Origin: Rhodospirillales bacterium
GTDB lineage: Bacteria; Pseudomonadota; Alphaproteobacteria; Acetobacterales; Acetobacteraceae
DNA: 48,508 bases
Assembly: GCA_947447625.1 (NCBI GenBank)
Contig: CANFKS010000018.1
Coordinates: forward strand, 1-48,508
Direction of reading: 5' to 3'
In this document: piece by piece, positions 34,803 through 45,073 of the stretch
Layout: each line of letters starts with the position of its first letter
Position numbering within the stretch: position 1 is the stretch's first letter
Notes under the pieces: model-generated
Database searches by the model: none
What the model was told of the DNA's origin: nothing
Seen by the model: the letters and a program-made list of their open reading frames with translations, nothing else
Made by a program: the position numbers and the translations under genes

Positions 34803-35567
34803 TCAGTGGTCGACGTCAGCCCAGATCTTGCGCTTCACGGCGTAGGTGACGCAGGTCATGAGCAGGAAGAACAGCACCACTTTGACGCCGAGGGCTTTGC
34901 GCATCTCGGTTTCCGGCTCGGAGATGTAGGCGAGGAAGGTGGTGACGTCCTTGGCCATCTGGTTGACCGAGGCGGGTGTGCCGTCGGCGTAGGTGACGCG
35001 ACCTTCGGAGAGCGGGGCCACCATGCCGATCTGGTTGCCGGGGTAATATTTGTTGTAGTTCATGCCGTCGCCCATTTTCATGGTGGACGGGGCGGCGGAG
35101 AAGCCGGTGAGCAGGGCGTAGAGGTAATCGGCCCCGCCGTCCCGCGCCTTGATGATGAGCGAGAGGTCGGGCGGTGCGGCGCCGTTGTTGGCGGCGCGGG
35201 CGGCTTTTTCGTTGGCGAAGGGCGAGCGGAAATGGTCCGACGGGAGGGCGGGGCGGTCGATCGCTGCGCCGTCATCGTCGGTGTCGGGGACGGTGACGCT
35301 GGCGGCGACGGCAGCGATCTGCGCTTCGGACAGGCCGATGCCGGTGAGGTCGCGATAATAGGCGAGCTTCATCGAATGGCAGGCCGAGCAGACTTCCTTG
35401 TAGACCTGGAAGCCGCGTTGGGCGGCCGCGCGGTCGAAGGTGCCGAAGGGACCGGCGAAGCTCCAGTTCTGGTGCGGCAGCGCGATTTCTTCATTGGCGC
35501 GGGCCGGGGTGGCGGCGACGGCGCCGATCAGGGCCGCGACGGCGGCGAGAGAAACCCAGCGCATCAT
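34803..35567 (-). CDS. petC: Cytochrome c1 of the bc1 complex
   Basis: Haem c subunit that passes electrons from the Rieske protein to soluble or membrane cytochrome c. The 254-aa product has a signal peptide (cleavage near residue 24), CSACH (Cys60, Cys63, His64), an axial Met in the region [12 protein letters not shown], and a C-terminal membrane anchor (about 228-248). ATG overlaps the petB stop by 4 bp; the next codon is also ATG. Confidence 0.95.
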   Translation of the reverse strand: MMRWVSLAAVAALIGAVAATPARANEEIALPHQNWSFAGPFGTFDRAAAQRGFQVYKEVCSACHSMKLAYYRDLTGIGLSEAQIAAVAASVTVPDTDDDGAAIDRPALPSDHFRSPFANEKAARAANNGAAPPDLSLIIKARDGGADYLYALLTGFSAAPSTMKMGDGMNYNKYYPGNQIGMVAPLSEGRVTYADGTPASVNQMAKDVTTFLAYISEPETEMRKALGVKVVLFFLLMTCVTYAVKRKIWADVDH

Positions 35568-36835
35568 GCTTTCTCCATCGGCTTGGCGGCGGCGCCGGAG
35601 GGCAGCGGTCCGCCCCCGCGGGGAAGTACGGCTTTGCTGATGCTTTCGGGCAGCGGCAGCGGCCGCTCAAGCTTGCCGAGCACCGGCAGGATCACCAGGA
35701 AGTGCAGGAAGTAGTAGATGGTCCCGAGGCGGCCGAGCAGCACCCAGATGCCTTCCGGACGGTGCGCACCGACGGCGCCAAGCACGACGCAGGCGACGAC
35801 GAGCAGGCCGAGGAACCAGCGGTAGACCGGGCGGAACTTGCACGAGCGGACCGGCGAGGTGTCGAGCCAGGGGACGAGGAACAGCAGGCCGATCGAGCCG
35901 AACATCATCAGCACGCCGCCGAGCTTGGAGGGGACGGAGCGCAGGATGGCGTAGAACGGCAGGAGATACCATTCGGGGACGATTTCGGCCGGCGTGACCA
36001 GCGGGTTGGCCGGGATCTCGTTGTCGGCCGCGCCGAAGAAGTTGGGCGCGAAGAAGACGACGTAGGCGAAGATCGCCAGGAAGAGGCAGAGACCCACGCT
36101 GTCCTTGATCGTGTAGTACGGGTGGAACGGGAGGGTGTCTTGCGGGCCCTTGACGTCGATGCCGAGGGGGTTGTTGGAGCCCGTGACATGCAGGGCGGCG
36201 ACGTGGAGGAAGATCACGCCGATCAGCACGAAGGGCAGCAGATAATGCAGCGCGAAGAAGCGGTTCAGGGTCGGGTTGGCGACCGAGAAGCCGCCCCAGA
36301 GCCAGGTCACGATCGGCTCGCCGACGAGGGGAATGGCGGAGAAGAGGTTGGTGATGACGGTGGCGCCCCAGTAGGACATCTGGCCCCATGGCAGCACGTA
36401 GCCGAAGAAGGCGGTGCCCATCATGATGAGCAGGATGACGACGCCGAGGATCCACAGCAGTTCGCGCGGCGCCTTGTAGGAGCCGTAGTAGAGGCCGCGG
36501 AACATGTGGATGTAGACCACGAGGAAGAACATCGAGGCGCCGTTGGCGTGAACGTAGCGGATCAGCCAGCCGTAGTTCACGTCGCGCATGATGCGCTGCA
36601 CGCTGTCGAAGGCCATCGACGTGTGCGCGGTGTAGTTCATGGCGAGGAAGATGCCGGTCGCGATCATGATCATCAGGGTGATCATGGCGAGGGCGCCGAA
36701 GTTCCAGAAGTAGTTGAAGTTTTTGGGCGTCGGGAAGACCCCGTATTCCTTCTGCAGCATCGTGAAGATGGGCAGGCGGCTGTCGATCCAGTTGATGACA
36801 GGGTTTTCGATGTCGCTCTTGTGCAGGCCGGCCAT
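35564..36835 (-). CDS. petB: Cytochrome b of the bc1 complex
   Basis: A 423-aa membrane subunit holding two b haems and the quinol sites. It has eight membrane segments, the Qo motif PEWY, haem-ligand histidines in [23 protein letters not shown] and [15 protein letters not shown], and the family's [15 protein letters not shown] loop. It is full length and unsplit, as in purple bacteria and mitochondria. It is 47 nt after petA and overlaps petC. Confidence 0.96.
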   Translation of the reverse strand: MAGLHKSDIENPVINWIDSRLPIFTMLQKEYGVFPTPKNFNYFWNFGALAMITLMIMIATGIFLAMNYTAHTSMAFDSVQRIMRDVNYGWLIRYVHANGASMFFLVVYIHMFRGLYYGSYKAPRELLWILGVVILLIMMGTAFFGYVLPWGQMSYWGATVITNLFSAIPLVGEPIVTWLWGGFSVANPTLNRFFALHYLLPFVLIGVIFLHVAALHVTGSNNPLGIDVKGPQDTLPFHPYYTIKDSVGLCLFLAIFAYVVFFAPNFFGAADNEIPANPLVTPAEIVPEWYLLPFYAILRSVPSKLGGVLMMFGSIGLLFLVPWLDTSPVRSCKFRPVYRWFLGLLVVACVVLGAVGAHRPEGIWVLLGRLGTIYYFLHFLVILPVLGKLERPLPLPESISKAVLPRGGGPLPSGAAAKPMEKA

Positions 36836-36882
36836 AGTGCGTGTGCTCCGGTGAGACGGCGTCAGGGGAAGGCGATCAGCCG

Positions 36883-37443
36883 TCAGCCGATCTTGATCTT
36901 GGTGTCGGATACGAAGGCGTAGGGCGGAACCGGGAGGTTCGCCGGGGCAGGCCCATGGCGCACGCGGCCCGAGGTGTCGTACTGGCTGCCGTGGCAGGGG
37001 CAGAACCAGCCGCCGTATTCACCGCGGTTGTCGGTCGCCTTGTTGCCGACGGGCACGCAGCCGAGATGGGTGCAGATGCCGATGACGACCAGCCATTGTT
37101 CCTTGCCGGCCTTGACCCGTTCCTTGTCGGTCGCGGGATCGAGCAGGCCGTCGTTTTTGGCGGCGAGTTTGATTTCGTCCGCCGTGCGGTGACGCACGAA
37201 GGTGGGCTTGCCGCGCCACATGACCGTGATTGCCTGACCGGCCTGGATGGGCTTGAGGTCGATCTCGATGGAGGAGAGCGCCAGCACGTCCTTGGAGGGG
37301 TTCATGCTGTCGATCAGCGGCCAGGCCACGGCGCCCGCGCCAACGGCGGCCCCCGCGCCCATCACGAGCGTCAGGAAATCCCGTTTGGTGACACCGTCCC
37401 CGTCATGGGAACTGTGAGCGGTTGCAGTCGTCGATTCGGCCAT
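36883..37443 (-). CDS. petA: Rieske iron-sulfur subunit of the bc1 complex
   Basis: A 186-aa 2Fe-2S protein with cluster motifs CTHLGC and CPCHGSQYD, and the N-terminal TAT-type anchor [19 protein letters not shown]. The C-terminal [14 protein letters not shown] end is typical. ATG 37443 has GAGGG 4-5 nt upstream; ATG 37446 and a far-upstream frame to 37866 are less likely. It is first gene of petABC, divergent from hemF. Confidence 0.95.
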   Translation of the reverse strand: MAESTTATAHSSHDGDGVTKRDFLTLVMGAGAAVGAGAVAWPLIDSMNPSKDVLALSSIEIDLKPIQAGQAITVMWRGKPTFVRHRTADEIKLAAKNDGLLDPATDKERVKAGKEQWLVVIGICTHLGCVPVGNKATDNRGEYGGWFCPCHGSQYDTSGRVRHGPAPANLPVPPYAFVSDTKIKIG

Positions 37444-37673
37444 CATACCCTCATTGCGCCATTCGTCCGGTCGATACGTCGTTCGATAGACTTGTATTGC
37501 CGTCATGCCACCGGATTGCGCGCACGACAACCCGTCGCGACGGCCAAGGCCTTGCGCAGAACGCAGGGCCACCGCACGCGATGGGTCGGATACGCGGTCC
37601 GACTGCGATAGTCTAAACTTCGCGCTGCGCCCCTGCAACACGTCCACCCCGTTCTCCAAGGCCGAAAACCGCC
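37444..37673. promoter_or_regulatory. petA/hemF divergent regulatory spacer
   Basis: A 230-bp spacer without a convincing gene. It contains the dyad GTCGGA-N7-TCCGAC shortly before hemF, and AT-richer patches before petA. I see no FNR-type TTGAT-N4-ATCAA box here, unlike before hemA. Confidence 0.35.
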
Positions 37674-38582
37674 ATGTCTGCTGTCGAGCCGCCGATTTTG
37701 ACGCCCCCGCCGCCCCATGACGCGCTAAAGACCCCCGCGCGGGCCTGGTTCGAGTCGCTGCGCGATCGCATCTGCGCTGAATTCGAGGCGATCGAGGATG
37801 CCCAGGATGGGCCGCTGGCGGAGCGGCCGGCGGGGCGGTTCGAGCGGACATTGTGGAGCCGTCCAACCTCCGATGGCAGCGCGGGCGGCGGCGGGGTGAT
37901 GCGTGTCATGCGCGGGCGGGTGTTCGAGAAGGTGGGGGTCAATGTCTCGACGGTGTGGGGGGAGTTCAGCCCCGATTTCCGCGCGCAGATCCCGGGGGCG
38001 GCGGAGGATCCGCGGTTCTGGGCGTCGGGCATATCGGTGGTGGCGCATATGCAGAGCCCGCGCGTGCCGGCGGCGCATTTCAATACGCGGATGCTGGTGA
38101 CGACCAAGGGCTGGTTCGGCGGGGGCGGAGATCTGACGCCGATGACGATCGACAGCCCCGCAGCGCTCTCGGACGCGGCGCGGTTCCATGAGGGGTTCCG
38201 CACGGCGTGCGACCGGCATGATCCGGCGTATTATCCGAAGTTCAAGGACTGGTGCGACCGCTACTTCTTTTTGCCGCACCGCAACGAGGCGCGGGGCGCG
38301 GGGGGGATTTTCTATGATCACCATTTTACCGGGGATGCCGCGGCCGATTTTGCGTTCACGCGCGATGTGGGGACCGCGTTTCTCGAGACCTACGCGCCGA
38401 TCGTGCGCAGCCGGATGGGCGAGACCTGGACCGCAGAGGAGCGCGAGCACCAGCTGGTGCGGCGCGGGCGGTATGTCGAATTCAACCTGATCCATGACCG
38501 CGGGACGCTGTTCGGGCTGAAAACCGGGGGGAATGTCGAGGCGATCCTGATGTCGCTGCCGCCGGAAGTGCGTTGGCCTTGA
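37674..38582 (+). CDS. hemF: Oxygen-dependent coproporphyrinogen III oxidase
   Basis: Converts coproporphyrinogen III to protoporphyrinogen IX using O2. The 302-aa product shows the family blocks [49 protein letters not shown] and [16 protein letters not shown]. The 5' region lacks a clear ribosome binding site. It is divergent from petA, linking haem supply to bc1 (inference). The 110 bp after the stop hold degenerate repeat-like sequence and nothing else recognised. Confidence 0.96.
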   Translation: MSAVEPPILTPPPPHDALKTPARAWFESLRDRICAEFEAIEDAQDGPLAERPAGRFERTLWSRPTSDGSAGGGGVMRVMRGRVFEKVGVNVSTVWGEFSPDFRAQIPGAAEDPRFWASGISVVAHMQSPRVPAAHFNTRMLVTTKGWFGGGGDLTPMTIDSPAALSDAARFHEGFRTACDRHDPAYYPKFKDWCDRYFFLPHRNEARGAGGIFYDHHFTGDAAADFAFTRDVGTAFLETYAPIVRSRMGETWTAEEREHQLVRRGRYVEFNLIHDRGTLFGLKTGGNVEAILMSLPPEVRWP

Positions 38583-38691
38583 AGGTCTTGCGGAATTTCA
38601 GATGATGGTCACGATGGAGACCACGCGCGTCACTCGCACGCTTCATGCCGCTGCTTCATGCCGCGGGCCTGGTGCGTGGGATTGCACGTCG

Positions 38692-38792
38692 GAGCGGGAT
38701 GCCTTGTGGTAGGCGCAGGAATCCTGCTGTAACTCTTTGTTTGATCGCCTGATTCAGATTTTTGGCGGTCCCGCCAAAAACCATCAAGCTCT
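38692..38792 (-). repeat. Diverged two-hairpin repeat (reverse copy)
   Basis: GAGCGGGATGCC pairs poorly with GGAATCCTGCTGT; the other half is well kept (CTTTGTTTGATCGCCTGATT, then TTTTTGGCGGTCCCGCCAAA). It lies between two plus-strand genes, just before the MFS gene's binding site. Confidence 0.85.
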
Positions 38793-38817
38793 CGGAAACG
38801 ATCGAAGGATCCCGCCC

Positions 38818-40098
38818 ATGCTTGCTGCAGCGATATCCCCCTGGTTCACCCGTCGAGGCATCCATTACGGCTGGGTGATGGTGGCGCTCACGTTTTTGAC
38901 GGCGTTGTGTTCGGCGGCTGCGGTGGGCATGCCGGGCGTGCTGATTGTGCCGCTGATCAAGGAGTTCGGCTGGTCGCGCAGCGATATCTCGGGCGCGATG
39001 GCGCTGATGTTCATTTTGTTCGGCGGCATGGCGCCGTTCGCGGGGGCGCTGATGCTGCGCTACGGGCTGCGCCGGGTGGTGGCGGCGGCGGCGATGCTGG
39101 CGGTGCTGGCGCTGTTCGGGGCGACGATGATCAGCGAGAAATGGCATCTCTGGCTCAGCCTCGGCCTGCTGCTCGGCATGGCGGCGGGGACGACGGCGAT
39201 GGTGCTGTCGGCGACGGTGGCGAACCGCTGGTTCTCGGCGCGGCGCGGCCTGGTGGTGGGTGTGCTGGCGGCGGCGACGGCGACGGGGCAGCTCATCTTT
39301 CTGCCGCTGGCGGCCTATCTGGTGGCGCATTTCGGCTGGCGCTACGCGGTGCTGCCGGGGATGATCGGGTGCAGCATCGCCGCGGTGCTCTACATGCTGT
39401 TCGCGCGCGACTGGCCGGCTGATATCGGACTGGCGCCCTATGGCGAGACGCGCATCCAGCCGCCGGCTGCGGCATCGGCGGGCAATGCGGTGAGTCTCAG
39501 TTTCAGCGTGCTGCGCGAGGCGGTGCCGACGCGGGCGTTTTGGGTGCTGGCGGGGACGTTCTTTATCTGCGGGCTGTCGAGCAGCGGCATCGTGCAGCAG
39601 CATTTCATTCCGTTGTGCGCGGATAACGGGATCGATGGGGTGCGGGCGGCGTCGTTCCTGGCGATGATGGGGTTGTTCAACTTTATCGGCACGGTGATTT
39701 CAGGCTGGCTGTCCGACCGGTTCGACAACCGGGTGTTGCTGGCGTGGTATTACGGGCTGCGCGGCGTGTCGCTGATGTGGCTGCCGTTCGGCAATTTCGA
39801 CCTGGTGTCGCTGTCGGTTTTCGCGGTGTTCTTCGGGCTTGATTTCATCGCCACGGTGCCGCCGACGGTGAAGCTGGCGGGGCAGCATTTCGGCGCGGCC
39901 AAGGCGCCGATCGTGTTTGGCTGGGCCTTCGCGAGCCACCAGCTTGGCGGGGCGGTGGCGGCACTCGGGGCCGGGGTGTCGCGCGATGCGCTGGCAACCT
40001 ATGTGCCGGCGTTCTTTGCGGCGGGGCTGGCCTGCATGTTTGCGACGATCGCGATTTTCGGCCTGCGCAAGTTCCGCGCGGCGACGGTGACTGCCTGA
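38818..40098 (+). CDS. MFS transporter
   Basis: A 426-aa inner-membrane permease with twelve predicted helices. It resembles the oxalate/formate antiporter-like or monocarboxylate branch: RRGIHYGWVMVALTFL at the start, the loop-2-like motif GMAPFAGALMLRYGLRRV, and GWLSDRFDNR after helix 8. AAGGATCCCGCCC precedes the ATG at 38818. Substrate unknown; an anion such as a carboxylate is plausible from the family. Confidence 0.85.
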   Translation: MLAAAISPWFTRRGIHYGWVMVALTFLTALCSAAAVGMPGVLIVPLIKEFGWSRSDISGAMALMFILFGGMAPFAGALMLRYGLRRVVAAAAMLAVLALFGATMISEKWHLWLSLGLLLGMAAGTTAMVLSATVANRWFSARRGLVVGVLAAATATGQLIFLPLAAYLVAHFGWRYAVLPGMIGCSIAAVLYMLFARDWPADIGLAPYGETRIQPPAAASAGNAVSLSFSVLREAVPTRAFWVLAGTFFICGLSSSGIVQQHFIPLCADNGIDGVRAASFLAMMGLFNFIGTVISGWLSDRFDNRVLLAWYYGLRGVSLMWLPFGNFDLVSLSVFAVFFGLDFIATVPPTVKLAGQHFGAAKAPIVFGWAFASHQLGGAVAALGAGVSRDALATYVPAFFAAGLACMFATIAIFGLRKFRAATVTA

Positions 40099-40102
40099 AC
40101 CC

Positions 40103-40148
40103 TGCGGTGCGGCGGCGGGGTCTCGTCGTCGCACCGCATTGTCTTTAT
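40103..40148 (+). terminator. Rho-independent terminator after the MFS gene
   Basis: TGCGGTGCGGCGGCG pairs with CGTCGTCGCACCGCA over 15 bp (two G-U pairs), then TTGTCTTTAT. The AT-rich stretch after it may also hold the promoter for the next gene. Confidence 0.75.
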
Positions 40149-40226
40149 CCGTCTTAAATTATTGCGTTCGGGGACGTGCCGGGTTATCGGCTTCCGGCTC
40201 GCGCCGCGCGGGCGGGAGTGGAGCGG

Positions 40227-41699
40227 ATGTTTCGTTGCCTGTTGCTGGTGACGGTGATCGTCGCCTTCGGCTGCATGGCGCCGGCGCGCGCGCAAACCCC
40301 GCCGAGCGGATTCGAGATGGCGCAATCGCTCATCGAACGCATGGTGCGCGTCACCGGGCGGCAGTCATCCGGGGCGGGCGGGCAGGTCGGCTATGGCCTG
40401 GTGACGGGCGAGGAGACCGATTCACGGGGCGAAACAGTGCTGCTGGTGGTCGTACCCTATAACGTGGTGCGCGACCCCGAGCGGCCCGACGCCGTGTTCC
40501 AGCCGCCGGGCGTCGTGTTCGCGAGCGCGCCGCAGCGGCTTCATGCCGGCGAGGTGTTGGCTGAGGCCTTGGTGCCGGATCGCGGCAATCTGGCCCTCGT
40601 CACCGTCCGCAAGCCGGGCTCGTTTCGTGCCGTGCCGGCGATGATGGCCGATGCCGGGACGGTGCTGCCGGGGGTGCCGGTGTGGCAGGCCGGGTTGGCG
40701 GGGGCGTTTGCGGCGGCGAGCCAGGCGGGGCGGCTGGCCTATCAGGACCAGGCCGGCTGGCTGCTGTTCGACGGGATCGACAACATGGCCGGGGCGATCG
40801 GGGCGGCGGTGGTGAGCGAGAACGGGGTGATTGGCCTCGCGATGGGTCCGGCGCCGCAGGACCCGATTGCAACGCGGGTGATCCCGCTGGCGTTCGTGGC
40901 GATGCGGGTGCGCGCCTGGGGGCATGTTTGGGACATGTCGGCGGCGGGTTCGCCTGGCATGCGCGGCGTCGCGGCGGGGCAGGCCCATTCTGCGCTGGCC
41001 CCTGCTGCGCCGGCGCAGCAGGGCGATGGCGCAGCGCTGGCGCCGATCCGCGTGGTGCCGCTGCTCGATGCGGAGGCTGCGGCGCGATCGAGCTGGGTGC
41101 CGCAGGGGGCCAAGGTTTCGCCGTGGTTCAGCCGCGGTGCGACCCTGTTCGGCTCGCCGCGGCGCGAGGCGGCGCGGGTGGGCGCGATGCCGGCGGGGCG
41201 GGCGCTGCCGGAGGATTTGTGGCGCGACGGCGCGTATGACATCGCGCGCAAGTTCGATGGCGGCGCCTGGTTCCAGATCGGGACATCCGGCCAGGATCTC
41301 GGTTTTGTCAGCGGCGCCGATATCGTCGAGGTCTGGCCGGCGCTGCGGCAGGGCGGGGCGGCGGGCAAGGTGGTGCGGGAATGGCGCGGCGCCGGCGGCA
41401 CGCAGGCGGTGCTGCGCGATGCGGGCACCGCGTTCGAAATCGAGGCGAGTCTCGAATGCGCGCTGGCGCGCTGCCGGCGCGTGATCCTGTTCACGCCGCC
41501 GCCGGCCGAGGCGGGCGCGGTGGTGCCGACGTTCCAGATGGCGCCGATCCGGGGTGTCTGGCGCAAGGGCGAAAGGGTGCCGGTGCGGGCGATGGTGCCG
41601 CGCGCGGCGATCGAAAGCCGGGGGGCGCTGGTGCTGGGCTGTGCCGGAAACGCGGAGGAATGCCCCCGCGTTACGGTCTATCCGCCCCCTTTGCGGTGA
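40227..41699 (+). CDS. Secreted trypsin-fold pseudoprotease with SH3-like region
   Basis: A 490-aa exported protein (signal cleaved near ARA-Q, residue 23). Residues 45-230 follow the trypsin/HtrA layout, but each triad position appears replaced: the AHVV His by Asn79 (PYNVV), the DLAL Asp by Asn121 (GNLAL), and the GNSGGP Ser by Ala188 (NMAGAIG). A bacterial SH3-like stretch follows (about 300-370, VSPWFSRGATLFGSP to LGFVSGADI), then a beta-rich C-terminus. ATG 40227 has GGGAGTGGAGCGG upstream; a GTG at 40176 is less likely. Function unknown, possibly envelope binding. Confidence 0.65.
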   Translation: MFRCLLLVTVIVAFGCMAPARAQTPPSGFEMAQSLIERMVRVTGRQSSGAGGQVGYGLVTGEETDSRGETVLLVVVPYNVVRDPERPDAVFQPPGVVFASAPQRLHAGEVLAEALVPDRGNLALVTVRKPGSFRAVPAMMADAGTVLPGVPVWQAGLAGAFAAASQAGRLAYQDQAGWLLFDGIDNMAGAIGAAVVSENGVIGLAMGPAPQDPIATRVIPLAFVAMRVRAWGHVWDMSAAGSPGMRGVAAGQAHSALAPAAPAQQGDGAALAPIRVVPLLDAEAAARSSWVPQGAKVSPWFSRGATLFGSPRREAARVGAMPAGRALPEDLWRDGAYDIARKFDGGAWFQIGTSGQDLGFVSGADIVEVWPALRQGGAAGKVVREWRGAGGTQAVLRDAGTAFEIEASLECALARCRRVILFTPPPAEAGAVVPTFQMAPIRGVWRKGERVPVRAMVPRAAIESRGALVLGCAGNAEECPRVTVYPPPLR

Positions 41700-41710
41700 G
41701 GCTTCAGGGC

Positions 41711-41813
41711 TTAGAGCCTGATGATTTTTGGTGGAATCACCAAAAATCATTAGGCGATCAAACAAAGAGTTAGAGCGGGATGCCTTCGCCTATCAGAAGG
41801 CATCCCGCTCTAA
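41711..41813 (+). repeat. Two-hairpin intergenic repeat (forward copy)
   Basis: Near-consensus, except that the first outer arm is shortened (AAATCATTAGGCGATC). Loop GCCTATCA is in the usual orientation. It lies between the pseudoprotease and tkt, both plus strand, 12 nt past the stop. Confidence 0.93.
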
Positions 41814-41879
41814 TTCCCGGTCGTGTCTTGCTTCGCCGGTCCTGCGCTTATAAGAGCGGCGCGCGAGAAGGAGGTCCCC

Positions 41880-43916
41880 ATGGCCGCGATCGACACCGTC
41901 AATGCCGAAAACCCCGCCCTGGCTGCACAGGCCGCCATATTGGCACGGCCCGTCACCCGGGAACGCGTGATGGCCGATGCGCTGCGTGCGCTTGCCATCG
42001 ATGCGGTGCAAGCGGCCAATTCCGGGCATCCCGGCATGCCGATGGGCATGGCCGATGTGGCCGCCGTGCTGTGGTCCCGGTTTTTGAAATTCGACTCGGC
42101 CGATCCTTCCTGGCCCGACCGCGACCGGTTTGTGCTGTCGGCCGGGCATGGCTCGATGTTGCTCTATGGGCTGCTGCATCTCACCGGCCATGCCGGGATG
42201 GGCATCGAGGAGCTCAAGACGTTCCGCCAGCTTCATTCGCCCGCCGCCGGGCATCCCGAGTTCGGCGAGAACCCGGGCATCGAGACCACCACAGGCCCGC
42301 TCGGGCAGGGCATCGCCACGGCCGTCGGCATGGCGATCGCGGAGCGGCTGATGGCGGGGCGCTTCGGCAAGAGCCTGGTGGATCATCGCACCTGGGTGAT
42401 CGCGTCCGACGGGGATCTGATGGAGGGCATCAGCCACGAGGCGGCCGGGATTGCCGGGCATCTCAAGCTCGATCGGCTGACGGTGCTGTGGGACGACAAT
42501 GCGATTTCGATCGATGGCGATATCGCGGTCTCGACGTCGGACGACATGCTGAAGCGGTTCATCGCCTATGGCTGGGCGGTCAAGCGGGTTGACGGGCATG
42601 ACCATGCCCAGGTCGCCGCCGCGCTGTCGATGGCGATGCGCTCGAAGAAGCCGACGCTGATTGCCTGCAAAACCATCATCGGCTTCGGCGCGCCGAGCAA
42701 GGCCGGCACCGCGGGCAGCCATGGCGCGCCGCTCGGCACTGCCGAGGCCGCAGCCGCCAAGGCGCTGCTGGGCTGGACGGCCGCGCCGTTCGAAATCCCC
42801 GAGGCGGTTGCGGCGGATTGGCACGCTGCCGGGGCGCGGGGCGCCACGCCGCGCCGGTCCTGGCTCAAGCGCCTTGCCCATACGCCGCAGAAAGGCGAGT
42901 TCGAGCGCGTCATCGCCGGGCGGTTGCCGGAGACCTTCCACGAGGCCGTGGCGGCGCTGCGTGCCGATATCGCGGCAACCCGGCCGAAGCTCGCCTCGCG
43001 CCAGGCGAGCCAGAAAGTGCTGGAGGCTCTGGTGCCGGCGGTGCCGGAGTTGGTGGGCGGGTCGGCCGATCTGACGGGCTCGAACCTCACGCTGGTCAAG
43101 GGCATGGGGGCGGTGACGCCGGGCAATTTCGCCGGGCGCTATGTGCATTGGGGCATCCGCGAACACGGGATGGCCGCAGCCATGAACGGCATGGCGCTGC
43201 ATGGCGGGGTGATCCCCTATTCCGGGACGTTCTTTGTGTTCACCGACTATATGCGCCCGGCGATCCGGCTGGCGGCGCTGATGCGCCAGCGGGTGATCCA
43301 TGTGCTGACGCATGACTCGATCGGGCTTGGCGAGGACGGGCCGACGCATCAGCCGGTCGAGCATCTCGCCTCGCTGCGCGCGATGCCGAATGTGCATATG
43401 TTCCGCCCGGCGGATGCGATGGAGACGGCCGAGTGCTGGGAATTGGCGCTGCGCCGCGCCGATGGGCCGAGCCTGCTCGCGCTGTCGCGCCAGGCGCTGC
43501 CGGCGATGCGCTCCGATGTCGGCGAAAACCGCTCGGCCCGCGGCGGCTATGTGCTGGCCGAGGCGGACGGGGCGCGGGCGGTGACGCTGATCGCCACCGG
43601 CAGCGAAGTGGCGATCGCGATGGCAGCACGCGAGGCGCTGCTCGGCGAAGGTATCGCGGCCGCTGTCGTATCGCTGCCGTGCTGGGAATTGTTCGCAGCC
43701 CAGGACGAAGCCTATCGTGCCGGCGTGCTCGGCACGGTGCTGCGCGTCGGCGTCGAGGCTGCCAGCGGATTCGGCTGGGAGCGCTGGCTTGGCACCGATG
43801 GTATCTTCATCGGCATGTCTGGGTTTGGTGCGTCTGCGCCGTTCGAGGAATTGTATCGATATTTCGGCATCACTCCCGATGCCATTGTGGCGGCCGTCAA
43901 GCGCCGCCTCGCCTGA
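41880..43916 (+). CDS. tkt: Transketolase
   Basis: TPP enzyme moving two-carbon ketol units between sugar phosphates. The 678-aa product has [15 protein letters not shown], the ThDP motif [38 protein letters not shown], and the C-terminal [32 protein letters not shown] gives an ideal binding site for ATG 41880. It starts the tkt-gap-pgk cluster, supplying trioses and pentoses. Confidence 0.96.
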   Translation: MAAIDTVNAENPALAAQAAILARPVTRERVMADALRALAIDAVQAANSGHPGMPMGMADVAAVLWSRFLKFDSADPSWPDRDRFVLSAGHGSMLLYGLLHLTGHAGMGIEELKTFRQLHSPAAGHPEFGENPGIETTTGPLGQGIATAVGMAIAERLMAGRFGKSLVDHRTWVIASDGDLMEGISHEAAGIAGHLKLDRLTVLWDDNAISIDGDIAVSTSDDMLKRFIAYGWAVKRVDGHDHAQVAAALSMAMRSKKPTLIACKTIIGFGAPSKAGTAGSHGAPLGTAEAAAAKALLGWTAAPFEIPEAVAADWHAAGARGATPRRSWLKRLAHTPQKGEFERVIAGRLPETFHEAVAALRADIAATRPKLASRQASQKVLEALVPAVPELVGGSADLTGSNLTLVKGMGAVTPGNFAGRYVHWGIREHGMAAAMNGMALHGGVIPYSGTFFVFTDYMRPAIRLAALMRQRVIHVLTHDSIGLGEDGPTHQPVEHLASLRAMPNVHMFRPADAMETAECWELALRRADGPSLLALSRQALPAMRSDVGENRSARGGYVLAEADGARAVTLIATGSEVAIAMAAREALLGEGIAAAVVSLPCWELFAAQDEAYRAGVLGTVLRVGVEAASGFGWERWLGTDGIFIGMSGFGASAPFEELYRYFGITPDAIVAAVKRRLA

Positions 43917-43942
43917 ACACCATCCATCAAGGAGAAGCCATC

Positions 43943-44959
43943 ATGGCCGTAAAACTTGCCATCAACGGGTTTGGGCGCATCGGTCGCCTCGTGCTGCGCG
44001 CCATCGTCGAGAGCGGGCGCTCGGATGTCGAGGTCATCGCGATCAACGACCTCAGCAGCGTGGACGCCAGCGCGCATCTGTTCCGCTACGACAGCGTGCA
44101 TGGTCGCTTCCCCGGCGAGGTCGAGGTCAACGGCAACACCATCACCATCCGCCACAACGGGCGCGTCTATGGGCCGATCACGGTTTCGGCCGAGCGCGAC
44201 CCGACCAAGGTGCCGTATCAGGGCGTCGACGTGGCGATGGAATGCACCGGCATTTTCGCCAGCAAGGACAAGGCTTCGGCGCTGATCCAGGCCGGCGCCC
44301 GCAAGGTGCTGATCTCGGCCCCGGCCGACGATGTGGACGCCACCGTGGTGTTCGGCGTGAACCAGAACGTGATCACCAAGGACATGACGGTGATTTCGAA
44401 CGCGTCCTGCACCACCAACTGCCTCGCCCCGGTGGCCAAGGTGCTGCATGACAATTTCGGCATCCTGCGCGGCTACATGCTGACCATCCATGCCTATACC
44501 GGCGACCAGAACACGGTCGACACGTTCCACAAGGACCTGCACCGCGCCCGCGCGGCGGCGGTTTCGATGATCCCGACATCGACGGGCGCGGCGCGCGCCG
44601 TTGGCCTCGTGCTGCCGGACCTGAAGGGCAAGCTCGACGGCACCTCGATCCGCGTGCCGACGCCGAATGTGTCGGTGGTGTCGCTCGACGTGAACCTCGC
44701 CAAGACGGCCACCAAGGACGAGATCAACGCCGTGATGAAGGCCGCCTCCGAGTCCGGCCCGCTGAAGGGCATCCTGGCCTACAACACGGCGCCGCTGGTT
44801 TCGATCGACTTCAACCACAACCCGGCCTCCTCGACCTTCGATGCGACGCAGACCGCGGTGGTCGATGGCGCGATGGCGCGCGTGTTGTCGTGGTACGACA
44901 ACGAGTGGGGCTTCTCGAACCGCATGTCGGACACGGCCGCCCTGTTCGGCAGCCTTTGA
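43943..44959 (+). CDS. gap: Glyceraldehyde-3-phosphate dehydrogenase
   Basis: A 338-aa enzyme oxidising glyceraldehyde-3-phosphate to 1,3-bisphosphoglycerate. It has NGFGRIGR, Asp36 in INDLSS (NAD preference is likely), the active Cys156 in [12 protein letters not shown], and [22 protein letters not shown] precedes the ATG, 26 nt after tkt. Confidence 0.97.
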   Translation: MAVKLAINGFGRIGRLVLRAIVESGRSDVEVIAINDLSSVDASAHLFRYDSVHGRFPGEVEVNGNTITIRHNGRVYGPITVSAERDPTKVPYQGVDVAMECTGIFASKDKASALIQAGARKVLISAPADDVDATVVFGVNQNVITKDMTVISNASCTTNCLAPVAKVLHDNFGILRGYMLTIHAYTGDQNTVDTFHKDLHRARAAAVSMIPTSTGAARAVGLVLPDLKGKLDGTSIRVPTPNVSVVSLDVNLAKTATKDEINAVMKAASESGPLKGILAYNTAPLVSIDFNHNPASSTFDATQTAVVDGAMARVLSWYDNEWGFSNRMSDTAALFGSL

Positions 44960-44968
44960 TCTGAGACC

Positions 44969-45049
44969 GGGGGCCACGCGGCCCCTGGTTTGCTTCGCTG
45001 GATTAAGGTCCAGGGGCTTGGCCCCCTGGCGGGTCCGGGCAGCGCCCGG
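44969..45049 (+). repeat. Triple GC-rich hairpin cluster (second repeat family)
   Basis: Three consecutive stems: GGGGCC-ACGC-GGCCCC, CCAGGGG/CCCCTGG, and CCGGGC/GCCCGG. The last part (GGCGGGTCCGGGCAGCGCCC) matches the copy near 22450-22510 on the other strand. Located between gap and pgk, it may weaken read-through into pgk. Confidence 0.7.
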
Positions 45050-45073
45050 CCTTCCTTCCCGGGAACCACGATC

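Noticed and set aside
37447-37866. N-terminal extension of the Rieske protein
   Set aside because: The extra residues run through the hemF start region and lack any Rieske feature; ATG 37443 has a GAGGG site.
3261-41813. The hairpin repeats as a CRISPR array, attC sites or integron
   Set aside because: Copies are dispersed singly, in both orientations, with no spacers, Cas genes or integrase.
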